A DNA stretch of 64,000 nucleotides, taken from NCBI GenBank assembly GCA_016715865.1, contig JADJXM010000014.1:124001-188000 (forward strand), in the 5' to 3' direction. Both the position numbers and the translations under genes were made by a program. The notes under the pieces are model-generated. The model did no database searches. It was not told the origin of the DNA and saw only the letters and a list, made by a program, of their open reading frames with translations. This DNA is from Acidobacteriota bacterium. Its GTDB lineage: Bacteria > Acidobacteriota > Blastocatellia > RBC074. The stretch's first letter is position 1, and the number at the start of each line of letters is the position of its first letter. Below, piece by piece: positions 52,074-64,000 of this stretch.

Positions 52074-52724
52074 TTATGGTGCGAGGCGTGTGATCTTCCA
52101 TTCGCCTTCGATCAGCGTGTAAAGAATTCTGTCATGCAGCCTGCTTTCACGGCCCTGCCAGAATTCGATCCAGTCCGGCATCAACAGGAAACCTCCCCAG
52201 AAGGGCGGACAGGGTATCTCGCCTTCACCGAATTGTCTTTCAAGTTCTGCAAGGCGGTTTTCGATGACTTCTCGCCCGTCGATCTCCGAACTTTGCGGAG
52301 ATGCCCAGGCTCCGACCTGACTTCCGCGAGGTCGCGTCCGAAAGTATTCACACGACTCTTCTGTCGAGACCTTCTCGATTCTTCCCTCGATCCTCACCTG
52401 CCGGTTGAGCGCAGGCCAGTAAAAGGTAAGCGCGGCATGCGGATTGACACTCATTTCGACGCTCTTGCGGCTTCCATAATTCGTGTAGAAGACAAATCCC
52501 TTTCGATCAAACCCTTTGAGCAGGACAATGCGCCCTGAAACCCTGCCATCCAGCATGGCCGTCGACAGTGTCATTGCTTCCGGATCAGGCTGGTCGACCT
52601 GCATAACTTCCTGAAACCAGCCATGAAATTGATCGATCGGATTTGAGGATACTGATTGTTCTGTCAGCGGGTGTGAAAGGTATTCCCTGCGTAACTGCGA
52701 GATGATCTGAGAAATGTTCTGCAT
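52074..52724 (-). CDS. pdxH: pyridoxamine 5'-phosphate oxidase
   Basis: 216 residues, full-length PdxH, final step of pyridoxal phosphate salvage and synthesis. FMN-binding blocks SGRIVLLKGFDRKGFVFYTN, and VRIEGRIEKVSTEESCEYF with RPRGSQVGAWASPQS, and the C-terminal DRILYTLIEGEWKITRLAP dimer segment are intact. Convergent with the amphipathic-protein gene. No adjacent B6 genes. Confidence 0.95.
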   Translation of the reverse strand: MQNISQIISQLRREYLSHPLTEQSVSSNPIDQFHGWFQEVMQVDQPDPEAMTLSTAMLDGRVSGRIVLLKGFDRKGFVFYTNYGSRKSVEMSVNPHAALTFYWPALNRQVRIEGRIEKVSTEESCEYFRTRPRGSQVGAWASPQSSEIDGREVIENRLAELERQFGEGEIPCPPFWGGFLLMPDWIEFWQGRESRLHDRILYTLIEGEWKITRLAP

Positions 52725-53151
52725 ATCATTTACCGTTTATAACAATCTGAAAGATTAATGCTGTTGACCGTCCATCAGGCCATTGGTACACTCCAATTCG
52801 ATGGTGGGCTCTCCTCAAACCTGTTATCCGAGCTTGCCAGCCTGAACTAAAAATGGACGACCTGATGAAGACACCCCTGAAGGGATCATCAAGATCAATA
52901 ATATAACAGTTCGTTGCGCCTGTATGTGTCTTTGACATGATAGTGTCTTTGATTTGATACCAAAAGCATGTGAACAGATACCCGTATTGTCGATTGCATG
53001 CGGATGGCCATTGTCCGACCCCTGAATGCGCAAGTCTATTTCCGCCTCAAGTTCTTATTTTGTGGCGGGTAAGAGTCGATACCATAAGGCTGGCACATCG
53101 AACATGATGGAGGGGGATCCCCGTTCCGCTCGATATCGAATGGGTATTAAT
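52725..53151. other. intergenic region without a supportable gene
   Basis: About 430 bases. Short frames exist on both strands but none looks coding. A GGGGGATCCCC mini-palindrome lies near 53112, close to the start of the following HTH gene. Confidence 0.5.
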
Positions 53152-53427
53152 ATGCTAAAAAAATTTGGTCAATTGCTCGAAGAGAAACGTTTACAGGCCA
53201 AGTTGACAATTCAGGAACTGGCTACTATTTCAGGTATTTCGGCTGATCGGCTGGAGGCGTTTGAAAAAGGCTCCGGCGATCTTCCGAATTTCGATATGTG
53301 TTATAAACTTGGACAGGCGATTTCGTCACGAAGCGGTCAGATGTTCGTGCTGCAGGATCTGTGGCAGGCATTGCGTTCTGATAAGCTTGAAAGAACACCG
53401 ACTACTGAGCTCTTCTTCGTCAATTAA
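53152..53427 (+). CDS. small XRE-like helix-turn-helix protein
   Basis: 91 residues. LLEEKRLQAKLTIQELATIS and GISADRLEAFEKGSGDLPNF give a Cro/C1-type HTH over residues 5-50, followed by about 40 residues without known domain. The start is uncertain: ATG 53152 (MLKKFGQ) is most natural for the fold, and 53140 is possible; neither has a good ribosome site. It does not sit beside an obvious toxin gene. Confidence 0.65.
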   Translation: MLKKFGQLLEEKRLQAKLTIQELATISGISADRLEAFEKGSGDLPNFDMCYKLGQAISSRSGQMFVLQDLWQALRSDKLERTPTTELFFVN

Positions 53428-53524
53428 GACCGGTCATCGAGCTGCGAAAGAGATGAGGCCGGATCATCTGAAGAATCAGCGATCCGGCCTCAGTCCGATA
53501 AACCGGACAGGTTGTCTTTTGGGC

Positions 53525-53875
53525 TTAGTACCTGTTTCCACCGCGACCGCCACGGTCGCGATTAAAACCGCCACCGCCGCCGCCACGACCGCCGCCACCG
53601 AAGCCTCCGCCGCGTGGGCCACGGCTTTCCTTGGGCTTGGCTTCATTCACCGTCAATGACCGGCCGTTGAAGTCCACTCCGTTGAGCGCTTCAATAGCCG
53701 CATTGGCCGCCTCGGAAGATTCCATCTCAACGAATGCGAACCCGCGTGAACGACCCGTGTCGCGGTCAGTCACGATATTTGTCGATATAACCGCACCAGA
53801 CTGGCTGAAGAGATTTTCCAATTCCTCTTCCGTTGCACTGAACGGAAGATTGCCAACATACAATCTAACAGACAT
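53525..53875 (-). CDS. RRM RNA-binding protein with Gly/Arg-rich tail
   Basis: 116 residues. One RRM: RNP2 (RLYVGNLPF) and RNP1 (SRGFAFVEM) are complete. The C-terminal 30 residues are RGG-type (RGGGFGGGGRGGGGGG). This matches bacterial Rbp proteins, which bind RNA, often in the cold or in mRNA localisation. GAGGAT precedes the ATG at 53875. The 400-base upstream space is unusually long for this window and may be a regulatory leader. Confidence 0.92.
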   Translation of the reverse strand: MSVRLYVGNLPFSATEEELENLFSQSGAVISTNIVTDRDTGRSRGFAFVEMESSEAANAAIEALNGVDFNGRSLTVNEAKPKESRGPRGGGFGGGGRGGGGGGFNRDRGGRGGNRY

Positions 53876-54277
<402 letters not shown>

Positions 54278-55114
54278 TCAAAGAAGGTTGAAACCATCCT
54301 GTGAGAAGCCAACGCGAGCTATTCCCATTCGATTTCGGAGCGCATCGAGCAGGGGCAGGTGGGCCTCTGGCGTCATCCAGTCCTGATACCCGTAAGAAGC
54401 CAGGATGCGCTGCATGCCCAGTTCAGCACTGCGGCGTCCGCAGGCTCCGTCGCCGTCGATCAATGTATCGACAACGGCCCGGTTCGCTCTGGCTGAGATC
54501 AAAACGGCGAACTCCTCGGCGTCACAGGGCAGGACGGGGCTGATAGCGGCCTGCGTCCGAATCCCTGCCCGCGTCAGTTTGGCTAGTGTTTCGAGACGCC
54601 GTTCGATACTCGGAGAGGTCGGAGTTATCTGACGCCGCACCTCCTCCCGATTTGTCTCGATCGTCAGGCTGACAGCGACGCGTCCGCCGAGCGCTGAGAT
54701 AAGATCCATATCCCGTTCGATCAGCGGCGAACGCGTCTGAACTACCAGAAGACCGAAATCACCGCTCTCGTGAAATACCTGCAGTATTTCGCGCGTCAGC
54801 TTCAAACCGGCTTCGGCTCCCTGGTACGGATCGGTCGCAGTGCTCATGAAGATGCGCAAGCGACCGAATAGACCTTTCTTTTTCGCATGCTCGATTTCCC
54901 GCCTGAGCAGCGCAGGGGCATTGATCTTGGCTTTGACCCATTCCCCCCACGGGGCGCCCGAGAATCGCTGTATCGGCATCGCTCGGACATAACAGTAGGG
55001 ACACGAGTTTCTGCCGAAGGCGCATCCCTGGTAAGCGTTCAGGGAATGAGTGTATGTCGCCAGGAACCCCCCGGTTGCGGTAAGAATGGATTTTGCCTCG
55101 TATTGCTCGATCAT
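54278..55114 (-). CDS. radical SAM protein, spore-photoproduct-lyase-like group, unusual cysteine spacing
   Basis: 278 residues. The cluster motif reads NAYQGC-AFGRNS-CPYCYVRAM: Cys31, Cys38 and Cys41, that is CX6CX2C rather than the usual CX3CX2C. Later blocks (GRLRIFMSTATDPYQGAEAG, VVQTRSPLIERDMDLI, TIETNREEVRRQITPTSPSI) match the Rv2578c/SplB-like radical SAM subgroup. Function of that subgroup is not established. No Shine-Dalgarno; heptamer repeats lie just upstream of the start. Divergent from the aminotransferase. Confidence 0.85.
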   Translation of the reverse strand: MIEQYEAKSILTATGGFLATYTHSLNAYQGCAFGRNSCPYCYVRAMPIQRFSGAPWGEWVKAKINAPALLRREIEHAKKKGLFGRLRIFMSTATDPYQGAEAGLKLTREILQVFHESGDFGLLVVQTRSPLIERDMDLISALGGRVAVSLTIETNREEVRRQITPTSPSIERRLETLAKLTRAGIRTQAAISPVLPCDAEEFAVLISARANRAVVDTLIDGDGACGRRSAELGMQRILASYGYQDWMTPEAHLPLLDALRNRMGIARVGFSQDGFNLL

Positions 55115-55124
55115 TCAGATATAT

Positions 55125-55163
<39 letters not shown>

Positions 55164-55237
55164 CGAAAGCCGGAGCGCGGACGTCCTCGTCCGCTTGATG
55201 TCAGAGAGACGAATGCGATAAGACAAGGGGCGATGAC

Positions 55238-56527
<1,290 letters not shown>

Positions 56528-56551
56528 TGAGTCCCGGGAGGAATTCGCGAA

Positions 56552-56875
56552 ATGGTTCTCATGAAGATTTCTTATCGCCTGCGGGCACACAATGTCGAGG
56601 TTTATGATCGCGTCTTCGGTGAACATACTTTGCCGCTGATTCGCGAGCACGGTTTTCGTTTCCGGGGCATCTGGCGGACTATCGTCGGCGATGCGCAGGA
56701 GTACCTTGAGCTCTGGGAATTCGATTCGATCGCTGAATTCGACGAGAAATGGCGCAAACTGATGGCCGATCCAAAGTTGAAAGAGATCTTTGAAACGACC
56801 GGGCCGATGGTCGAGGACGAGAAGATCTCGCTCCTCGAACCCGCGCTGCCGGGCGAGAATATGATGATGAGTTAA
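56552..56875 (+). CDS. NIPSNAP-like protein
   Basis: 107 residues with a dimeric alpha-beta barrel pattern: ISYRLRAHNVEVYDRVFGEH, FRFRGIWRTIVGDAQEYLEL, WEFDSIAEFDEKWRKLMADP. Similar to NIPSNAP-family proteins, of unknown catalytic role. GGAGG lies 10 bases before the ATG. Probably in one unit with the aminotransferase. Confidence 0.8.
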   Translation: MVLMKISYRLRAHNVEVYDRVFGEHTLPLIREHGFRFRGIWRTIVGDAQEYLELWEFDSIAEFDEKWRKLMADPKLKEIFETTGPMVEDEKISLLEPALPGENMMMS

Positions 56876-57369
56876 GAGATTTCAATCGCGAAGAGCACGG
56901 CCATCGACAGACCCAGAATCAGATTGAATGCCATGAGCGTCGTCGAAAGCCGATGTAACCTGTTGAACTCAATCCGGCGCGGGTCATCCTTCGGGATGCG
57001 GTCGATTCCGCCGGGCAGGCTGCCTCGCAGTTTTTCGAGCCTTCTCGAAATAACCAGCCCCGAATAGAGCGCCAGCGCCAGCATGATCAGCGCTATGACA
57101 TACCTGGTTATCTCTGATGCATAGAGCCGGTGGTTAAACGTAGCGGCCCAGCGCATTGCTCCCGCGATCAGAATCAATGCTCCGCAGCCGTACATGACCG
57201 GGTGAAACCTGCGCAGAATCAGGCCGAAAGTCTTTCCCGCACTCTCCCTTGAAGGAGCGGTTTGAAAGATCGCCGGCGCCGCAATGAATGCCAGCGCCGC
57301 CATTCCGCCGACCCATGTCGTAATGGCCATGATTTCGATGATGGCTGAATAAGTTAAAAGACTTCGCAA
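56872..57369 (-). CDS. DUF4149/TMEM205-like membrane protein
   Basis: 165 residues with four transmembrane helices: 10-35 (IIEIMAITTWVGGMAALAFI), about 58-73, 88-105 and 140-163. The TTWVGG block and HRLSTTLMAFNLILG fit the DUF4149-like group. Starts with TTG, GGAGGG 8 bases upstream. Converges with and overlaps the NIPSNAP gene by 4 bases. Function unknown. Confidence 0.7.
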   Translation of the reverse strand: MRSLLTYSAIIEIMAITTWVGGMAALAFIAAPAIFQTAPSRESAGKTFGLILRRFHPVMYGCGALILIAGAMRWAATFNHRLYASEITRYVIALIMLALALYSGLVISRRLEKLRGSLPGGIDRIPKDDPRRIEFNRLHRLSTTLMAFNLILGLSMAVLFAIEIS

Positions 57370-57562
57370 CTGGCTTTCCCTCCACGATAAAAGAGATTAC
57401 CTGATTGGCCGATTAAATGACCAGGGGATTTTCACGATCCCTCTGGTTAGTAATGTATCTCAGGATACTGATCAAATGCCGGGTCGGTTTTAGAATCTGT
57501 CTTCGCATGTTTATAATCGGGGTCATATCATGATCCGCGGAGAGAACAGAGGAAACTACGTG

Positions 57563-59650
57563 ATGTATAAGCCGAGTAAAATGACCATTGCTGGAATTAC
57601 CGTTATATCAGTGCTGGCCGCGCTGCTTATCGGAGGCGTCATGATCGTGACGCCGGACATGACTCAGGCGCAGGATAAGCAACAACAAGGGAAGAAACCG
57701 ATGCCGCCCAGTAAGAATGAATTGTTTGAAGGCGAAGTCAATGCCCCGGAATTCCCGTCGGGGATGGAATGGCTCAACACCGAAAGACCTCTCAGCCTCC
57801 GCGAACTTCGCGGAAAGATAGTTCTGCTCGACTTCTGGACATATTGCTGCATCAACTGCATGCACATCATCCCGGATCTCAAGAAGCTCGAAGCGAAATA
57901 CGCCAATCAACTGGTCGTCATCGGTGTCCATTCGGCGAAATTCACGACCGAAAAAGGTACCGACAATATCAGACAGGCGATTTTGCGATACGAAATCGAA
58001 CACCCGGTAGTCAACGACAAGGATTTCGATGTCTGGAATCAATATACCGCCCGATCCTGGCCGACTCTGGTGCTGATCAATCCGAAGGGCCGGGTCGTTG
58101 GCGCGCATTCCGGTGAAGGTATTTACGATATGTTCGACAATGTCATCGGACAGATGGCTGAATACTTCCGCGCGCAGGGCGGGCTGGATGAAAAACCTAT
58201 CGGGTTCAGGCTCGAAAAATTCTCTGCTCCGCCCAGTCTCTTGAGCTTTCCCGGCAAAGTCCTTGCGGATGAAAACTCGAACCGGTTGTTCATCTCGGAT
58301 TCAAATCACAACCGCATTCTGATTGCGAAGCTTGACGGCACCGTGACAGACGTCATCGGAGACGGAGAGATTGGCGCCAGGGACGGATCGTTCGCCGAGG
58401 CTGAATTCAATCATCCACAGGGCATGACGCTCGACGGAGAAACGCTCTATATTTGCGACACCGAAAATCATCTTATTCGCAAGGCCGATTTGAAGGCCAG
58501 AACGGTTGAAACCATCGTCGGCACCGGACAACAGGCCCGGCAGTTCAACATCGAGGGCGTCGGCACAGATGTCGCTCTCAACTCCCCCTGGGATGTGGTC
58601 GTGCACAACGGTATGCTCTATGTCGCCATGGCCGGGCCGCATCAACTATGGGTCGTCGATCCGAAAACCCGCGAGGCTCGGGTCTACGCCGGCAGCGGAC
58701 GCGAAAACCATATCGACGGGCCGCTGCTTGAATCGGCTCTCGCTCAACCCAGCGGAATCACGACCGACGGTAAGACGCTCTTTTTCGCCGATTCCGAGGT
58801 CAGTTCCATTCGGACGGCCTCGCTCACTCCAAACGGATATGTCGGGACAGTGGTCGGCAAGGGGCTCTTCGATTACGGCGACGTCGACGGAGTCGGCGAG
58901 AGGGTTCGGCTTCAGCATCCGCTCGGGGTCGTCTACCTGAGCGGTAAGCTCTACATCGCGGACACCTACAATCACAAAGTGAAAGTGATCGATCTCGAGC
59001 GACCAGCTAAATCGTCTCAGTCTTCGCCGGCTTTTGAAACGCTTACCTTCGCGGGTAATCGCGATAGAGGCATCCGCGACGGAGACCGCAAGCAGGCCCG
59101 GTTCAACGAGCCCGGCGGCATCTCGGCTACCTCGAAGGCCCTCTTCGTGGCCGATACCAACAACCACCTCATCCGCCGCATCGATCTTGAAAGCAACAAT
59201 GTATCAACCGTCGAGTTGAAAGGCCTTGAAACCCTGACTCGGCACGCCGTCCGCAAGTTCCGCGGGCGTCTGGTTGACGCGACAAAGCAGGAGATCGCTC
59301 CGGGCGCCGGATCGATCTCACTCTCTTTCTCACTTCCTGAAGGTTACAAGTACAACACCGGCGCGCCTTTCTACCTTGCTTATCGCTCCGATGACGAAAA
59401 GATCGTCAAAATCACCGACAGCGAACCGGCACGCAACTTCACCGAGCCGAAATTCCCGTTCGAGATTCCAATTCAGACAATGGCCGGCCAGACCTCGGCG
59501 ACCATCGATGCCATCATCTATTTCTGCAATGATGAAAAAGAGAAGGTCTGCCTGGTCGACAAGGTGCGGGTGAACGTGCCGATCGTAGTAAAAGTCGGCG
59601 CCCCCAGCCAGGTCAAGGTCGAGGTCTCGGCTAAGACAATTGGCAGATAA
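57563..59650 (+). CDS. thioredoxin-like plus NHL-repeat protein (NHLRC2-like), exported or anchored
   Basis: 695 residues. N-terminal membrane anchor or signal (ITVISVLAALLIGGVMIV). A thioredoxin-fold domain (about 60-200) has LLDFWTYCCINCMHIIPDL, as in NHLRC2, with CCINC in place of CxxC. Then NHL beta-propeller repeats (about 215-560; HPQGMTLDGETLYICDTENH, SPWDVVVHNGMLYVAMAG, HPLGVVYLSGKLYIADTYNH). C-terminal beta domain. NHLRC2-type proteins are conserved from bacteria to animals but poorly understood. ATG 57563 has GAGGA 9 bases upstream; 57530 is the other possible start. Confidence 0.88.
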   Translation: MYKPSKMTIAGITVISVLAALLIGGVMIVTPDMTQAQDKQQQGKKPMPPSKNELFEGEVNAPEFPSGMEWLNTERPLSLRELRGKIVLLDFWTYCCINCMHIIPDLKKLEAKYANQLVVIGVHSAKFTTEKGTDNIRQAILRYEIEHPVVNDKDFDVWNQYTARSWPTLVLINPKGRVVGAHSGEGIYDMFDNVIGQMAEYFRAQGGLDEKPIGFRLEKFSAPPSLLSFPGKVLADENSNRLFISDSNHNRILIAKLDGTVTDVIGDGEIGARDGSFAEAEFNHPQGMTLDGETLYICDTENHLIRKADLKARTVETIVGTGQQARQFNIEGVGTDVALNSPWDVVVHNGMLYVAMAGPHQLWVVDPKTREARVYAGSGRENHIDGPLLESALAQPSGITTDGKTLFFADSEVSSIRTASLTPNGYVGTVVGKGLFDYGDVDGVGERVRLQHPLGVVYLSGKLYIADTYNHKVKVIDLERPAKSSQSSPAFETLTFAGNRDRGIRDGDRKQARFNEPGGISATSKALFVADTNNHLIRRIDLESNNVSTVELKGLETLTRHAVRKFRGRLVDATKQEIAPGAGSISLSFSLPEGYKYNTGAPFYLAYRSDDEKIVKITDSEPARNFTEPKFPFEIPIQTMAGQTSATIDAIIYFCNDEKEKVCLVDKVRVNVPIVVKVGAPSQVKVEVSAKTIGR

Positions 59651-59995
59651 GTTGAAAGTTGAAAGTCATAATGCTGATGCATGAATACTCTGCTAACTAA
59701 ATTTTCGGGCATTGAAGTCCGGAAGAAATTAATCGCAAAGACCGCAAAGGGGCAAAGAATTAATCGCAGAGGCCGCAAAGGAGCAAAGATTTTCTGGTGA
59801 TATGAATATCCGGATTATTGTCCATTGGATATAATTCGAAAACTGATCTTCCCTGTATATCTTTGCCCCTTTGCGGCCTTTGCGATTAACTTTTTCCCAG
59901 TCTTGAATACAAGAAAATTTAGTTAGCAAAGAAATGAATATGTCACAATCGTAATTCAGATAATGATCTGACTTTCAACTTTCAACTTTTAACTT
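59648..59995. repeat. dispersed palindromic element, copy A, flanked by heptamer arms
   Basis: The element at 59684-59931 matches, in reverse orientation, the copy at 21104-21382, with the internal palindrome of TTAATCGCAAAGRCCGCAAAG-type units. It is flanked by GTTGAAAGTTGAAAG at 59648-59666 and by CTTTCAACTTTCAACTTTTAAC at about 59970-59991, so it is enclosed by the heptamer family. No gene inside. Confidence 0.88.
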
Positions 59996-59996
59996 C

Positions 59997-60962
59997 TTAC
60001 CAGTCTCCGCTTCGATCCCACGCAAATTGTTTCAATCTCCAGAGTAGATTTTCAGATAACGTGCGGCCGTCTGAGTATGAAATATTGCTGGTGACGTGTC
60101 TGGCGCTGCGCATACCGGGGATGACAGTGCTCACGGCGTCGTGGCTGAGCGTGAAGCGCAGGGCCAGCTCGGCCAGGTTCTCAGCCTCGTGACTGAGCAG
60201 CAGCTCCAATCGCTGTACTCGGTCATAGACCTTCCGTTTACGATCTCCGCGGAAGAACCATGTTCTGAAGTCGGTTTCTGGAAAGACCGTTTCGGGAGTG
60301 ACGGAGCCTGTCAGACCGCCTTCGTCGAAAGGAACGCGGGCGATGACGCCGATATTCAATTCCTGGCAAATTGGATAGAGATCATCCTGAGGCGCCTGCT
60401 CGAATATATTGTAGATGACCTGGACGGTGTCGATATGTCCCTGGCGCAGAGCTCTGATCGCGTTCCATGGTTGATAATCGTTGATCGAGAGACCAAAGTA
60501 TCTGACTTTGCCCTGATCGCGGAGTTTCCGGAGCGCCTCGATCCATTCCGTCTCGTCGGTCCAGTTATCATGCCAGACGTGCAGTTGCTGGATGTCGATC
60601 GTCTCAACGCCGAGGTTACGAAGGCTCTGCTCAGTGCATTCGATGATGTATTTTGCGGTGAAGACTTCCTGCAGCGGAACATCCCTGGCCGGCCATTGGC
60701 GATTCATCGGAGGGATCTTGGTGGCGATATATAGCGGTTCCTTTCGTGAGCGGACGACCTCGCCGACGATCCTTTCGCTGTGACCGTCGCCATAGGCCAG
60801 AGCGGTATCGATGAAGTTTAGCCCCTGATCTATCGCCAGGTTGAGCGCAAGTTTGGCCTCCTCGTCGTCACCACCTGTCCATTGAATGCCGCCAATGCCC
60901 CATGCGCCGTACCCTATCTCAGAGACCTCGATCCCCGTTCTGCCCAGCTTACGATATTTCAT
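59997..60962 (-). CDS. aldo/keto reductase
   Basis: 321 residues, NADPH-dependent oxidoreductase fold. GYGAWGIGGIQWTGGDDEEA, FIDTALAYGDGHSERIVGEV (Asp and Tyr of the catalytic tetrad), Lys in YIATKIPP, and the His in QQLHVWHDN. Substrate unknown. GAGGAG lies just before the ATG at 60962. The gene ends two bases beyond the heptamer-flanked repeat. Confidence 0.92.
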   Translation of the reverse strand: MKYRKLGRTGIEVSEIGYGAWGIGGIQWTGGDDEEAKLALNLAIDQGLNFIDTALAYGDGHSERIVGEVVRSRKEPLYIATKIPPMNRQWPARDVPLQEVFTAKYIIECTEQSLRNLGVETIDIQQLHVWHDNWTDETEWIEALRKLRDQGKVRYFGLSINDYQPWNAIRALRQGHIDTVQVIYNIFEQAPQDDLYPICQELNIGVIARVPFDEGGLTGSVTPETVFPETDFRTWFFRGDRKRKVYDRVQRLELLLSHEAENLAELALRFTLSHDAVSTVIPGMRSARHVTSNISYSDGRTLSENLLWRLKQFAWDRSGDW

Positions 60963-61067
60963 GTTCGCTCCTCTTAGATTAAATTTCCGGAAAATGATAT
61001 CAATTGCAGCGAATTTACTCACTTTGGAGTTCGAAAAGTCAAGATAAGCATATCGGAAAGGGATAAC

Positions 61068-62785
<1,718 letters not shown>

Positions 62786-62810
62786 TAAAACAAAGAATTT
62801 GAGGAGTGCT

Positions 62811-64000
<1,190 letters not shown>

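Noticed and set aside
53152..53427. Antitoxin of a toxin-antitoxin pair
   Set aside because: The HTH fold would fit, but no toxin-like gene lies on either side.

Overview
The window looks like chromosomal DNA from a free-living, Gram-negative-type aerobic bacterium of moderate GC, most likely an Acidobacteriota, perhaps class Blastocatellia. This is inferred from gene content: a VWA protein of the acidobacterial type, a fused alpha-beta 2-oxoacid dehydrogenase E1, an NHLRC2-like thioredoxin, DUF4127, MlaF-type ATPases, and many secreted hydrolases. There are no insertion sequences, phage genes, CRISPR arrays or conjugation genes. One tRNA is present (Leu, anticodon CAA). Intergenic spaces carry several families of short dispersed repeats.

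Layout. 0-6 kb: a beta-carbonic anhydrase/SulP transporter operon (the transporter runs off the left edge), an FMN-barrel protein, an M50-like membrane peptidase, a type IV pilin, a decayed stretch ending in a G13 tract, and the site-2 protease rseP. 6-10.7 kb: two APC amino-acid permeases (the first frameshifted) and a 1-Cys peroxiredoxin. 10.7-16 kb, minus strand: a SIS-domain sugar-phosphate isomerase coupled to a DUF4127 plus degenerate GH84-like protein, an M48 protease and mogA. 16-21 kb: a fused membrane spermidine-synthase-like protein, a subtilase and tsaC/sua5. 21-26 kb: ctaB, rnhA, phhB, the branched-chain 2-oxoacid dehydrogenase E1 fusion and a MOSC protein. 26-30 kb: two secreted proteins of unknown role and a divergent pair of Mla-type ATPases, one with a ruined active site. 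30-41 kb, plus strand: a CBS protein, alpha-glucan phosphorylase, a PAP2 phosphatase, then four exported hydrolases (penicillin/AHL-acylase-like, esterase, trypsin-S41 fusion, LACTB-like serine hydrolase). 41-47.5 kb: tRNA-Leu, DUF6335, tyrS, a YcxB-like protein, a VWA protein with a CxxCH motif, glyS and uppP. 47.5-51 kb, minus strand: NAD salvage (pncB, a frameshifted macro domain, pncA and an NrtR-like Nudix regulator). 51-64 kb: an amphipathic membrane protein, pdxH, a small HTH protein, an RRM protein, a radical SAM protein, a class V aminotransferase, NIPSNAP, a DUF4149-like membrane protein, a thioredoxin-NHL protein, an aldo/keto reductase, the DUF969/DUF979 transporter pair and an Xaa-Pro aminopeptidase cut by the right edge.

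The most unusual items are the asymmetric Mla-type ATPase pair, the DUF4127/pseudo-GH84/SIS operon, the two-protease (S1 plus S41) fusion, the NAD/ADP-ribose operon, and the repeat system. Heptamer (GAAAGTA)n and (TACTTTC)n arms sit next to start codons, and a palindromic element of about 250 bp occurs twice in full and once as a fragment that supplies the C-terminal tail of UppP.
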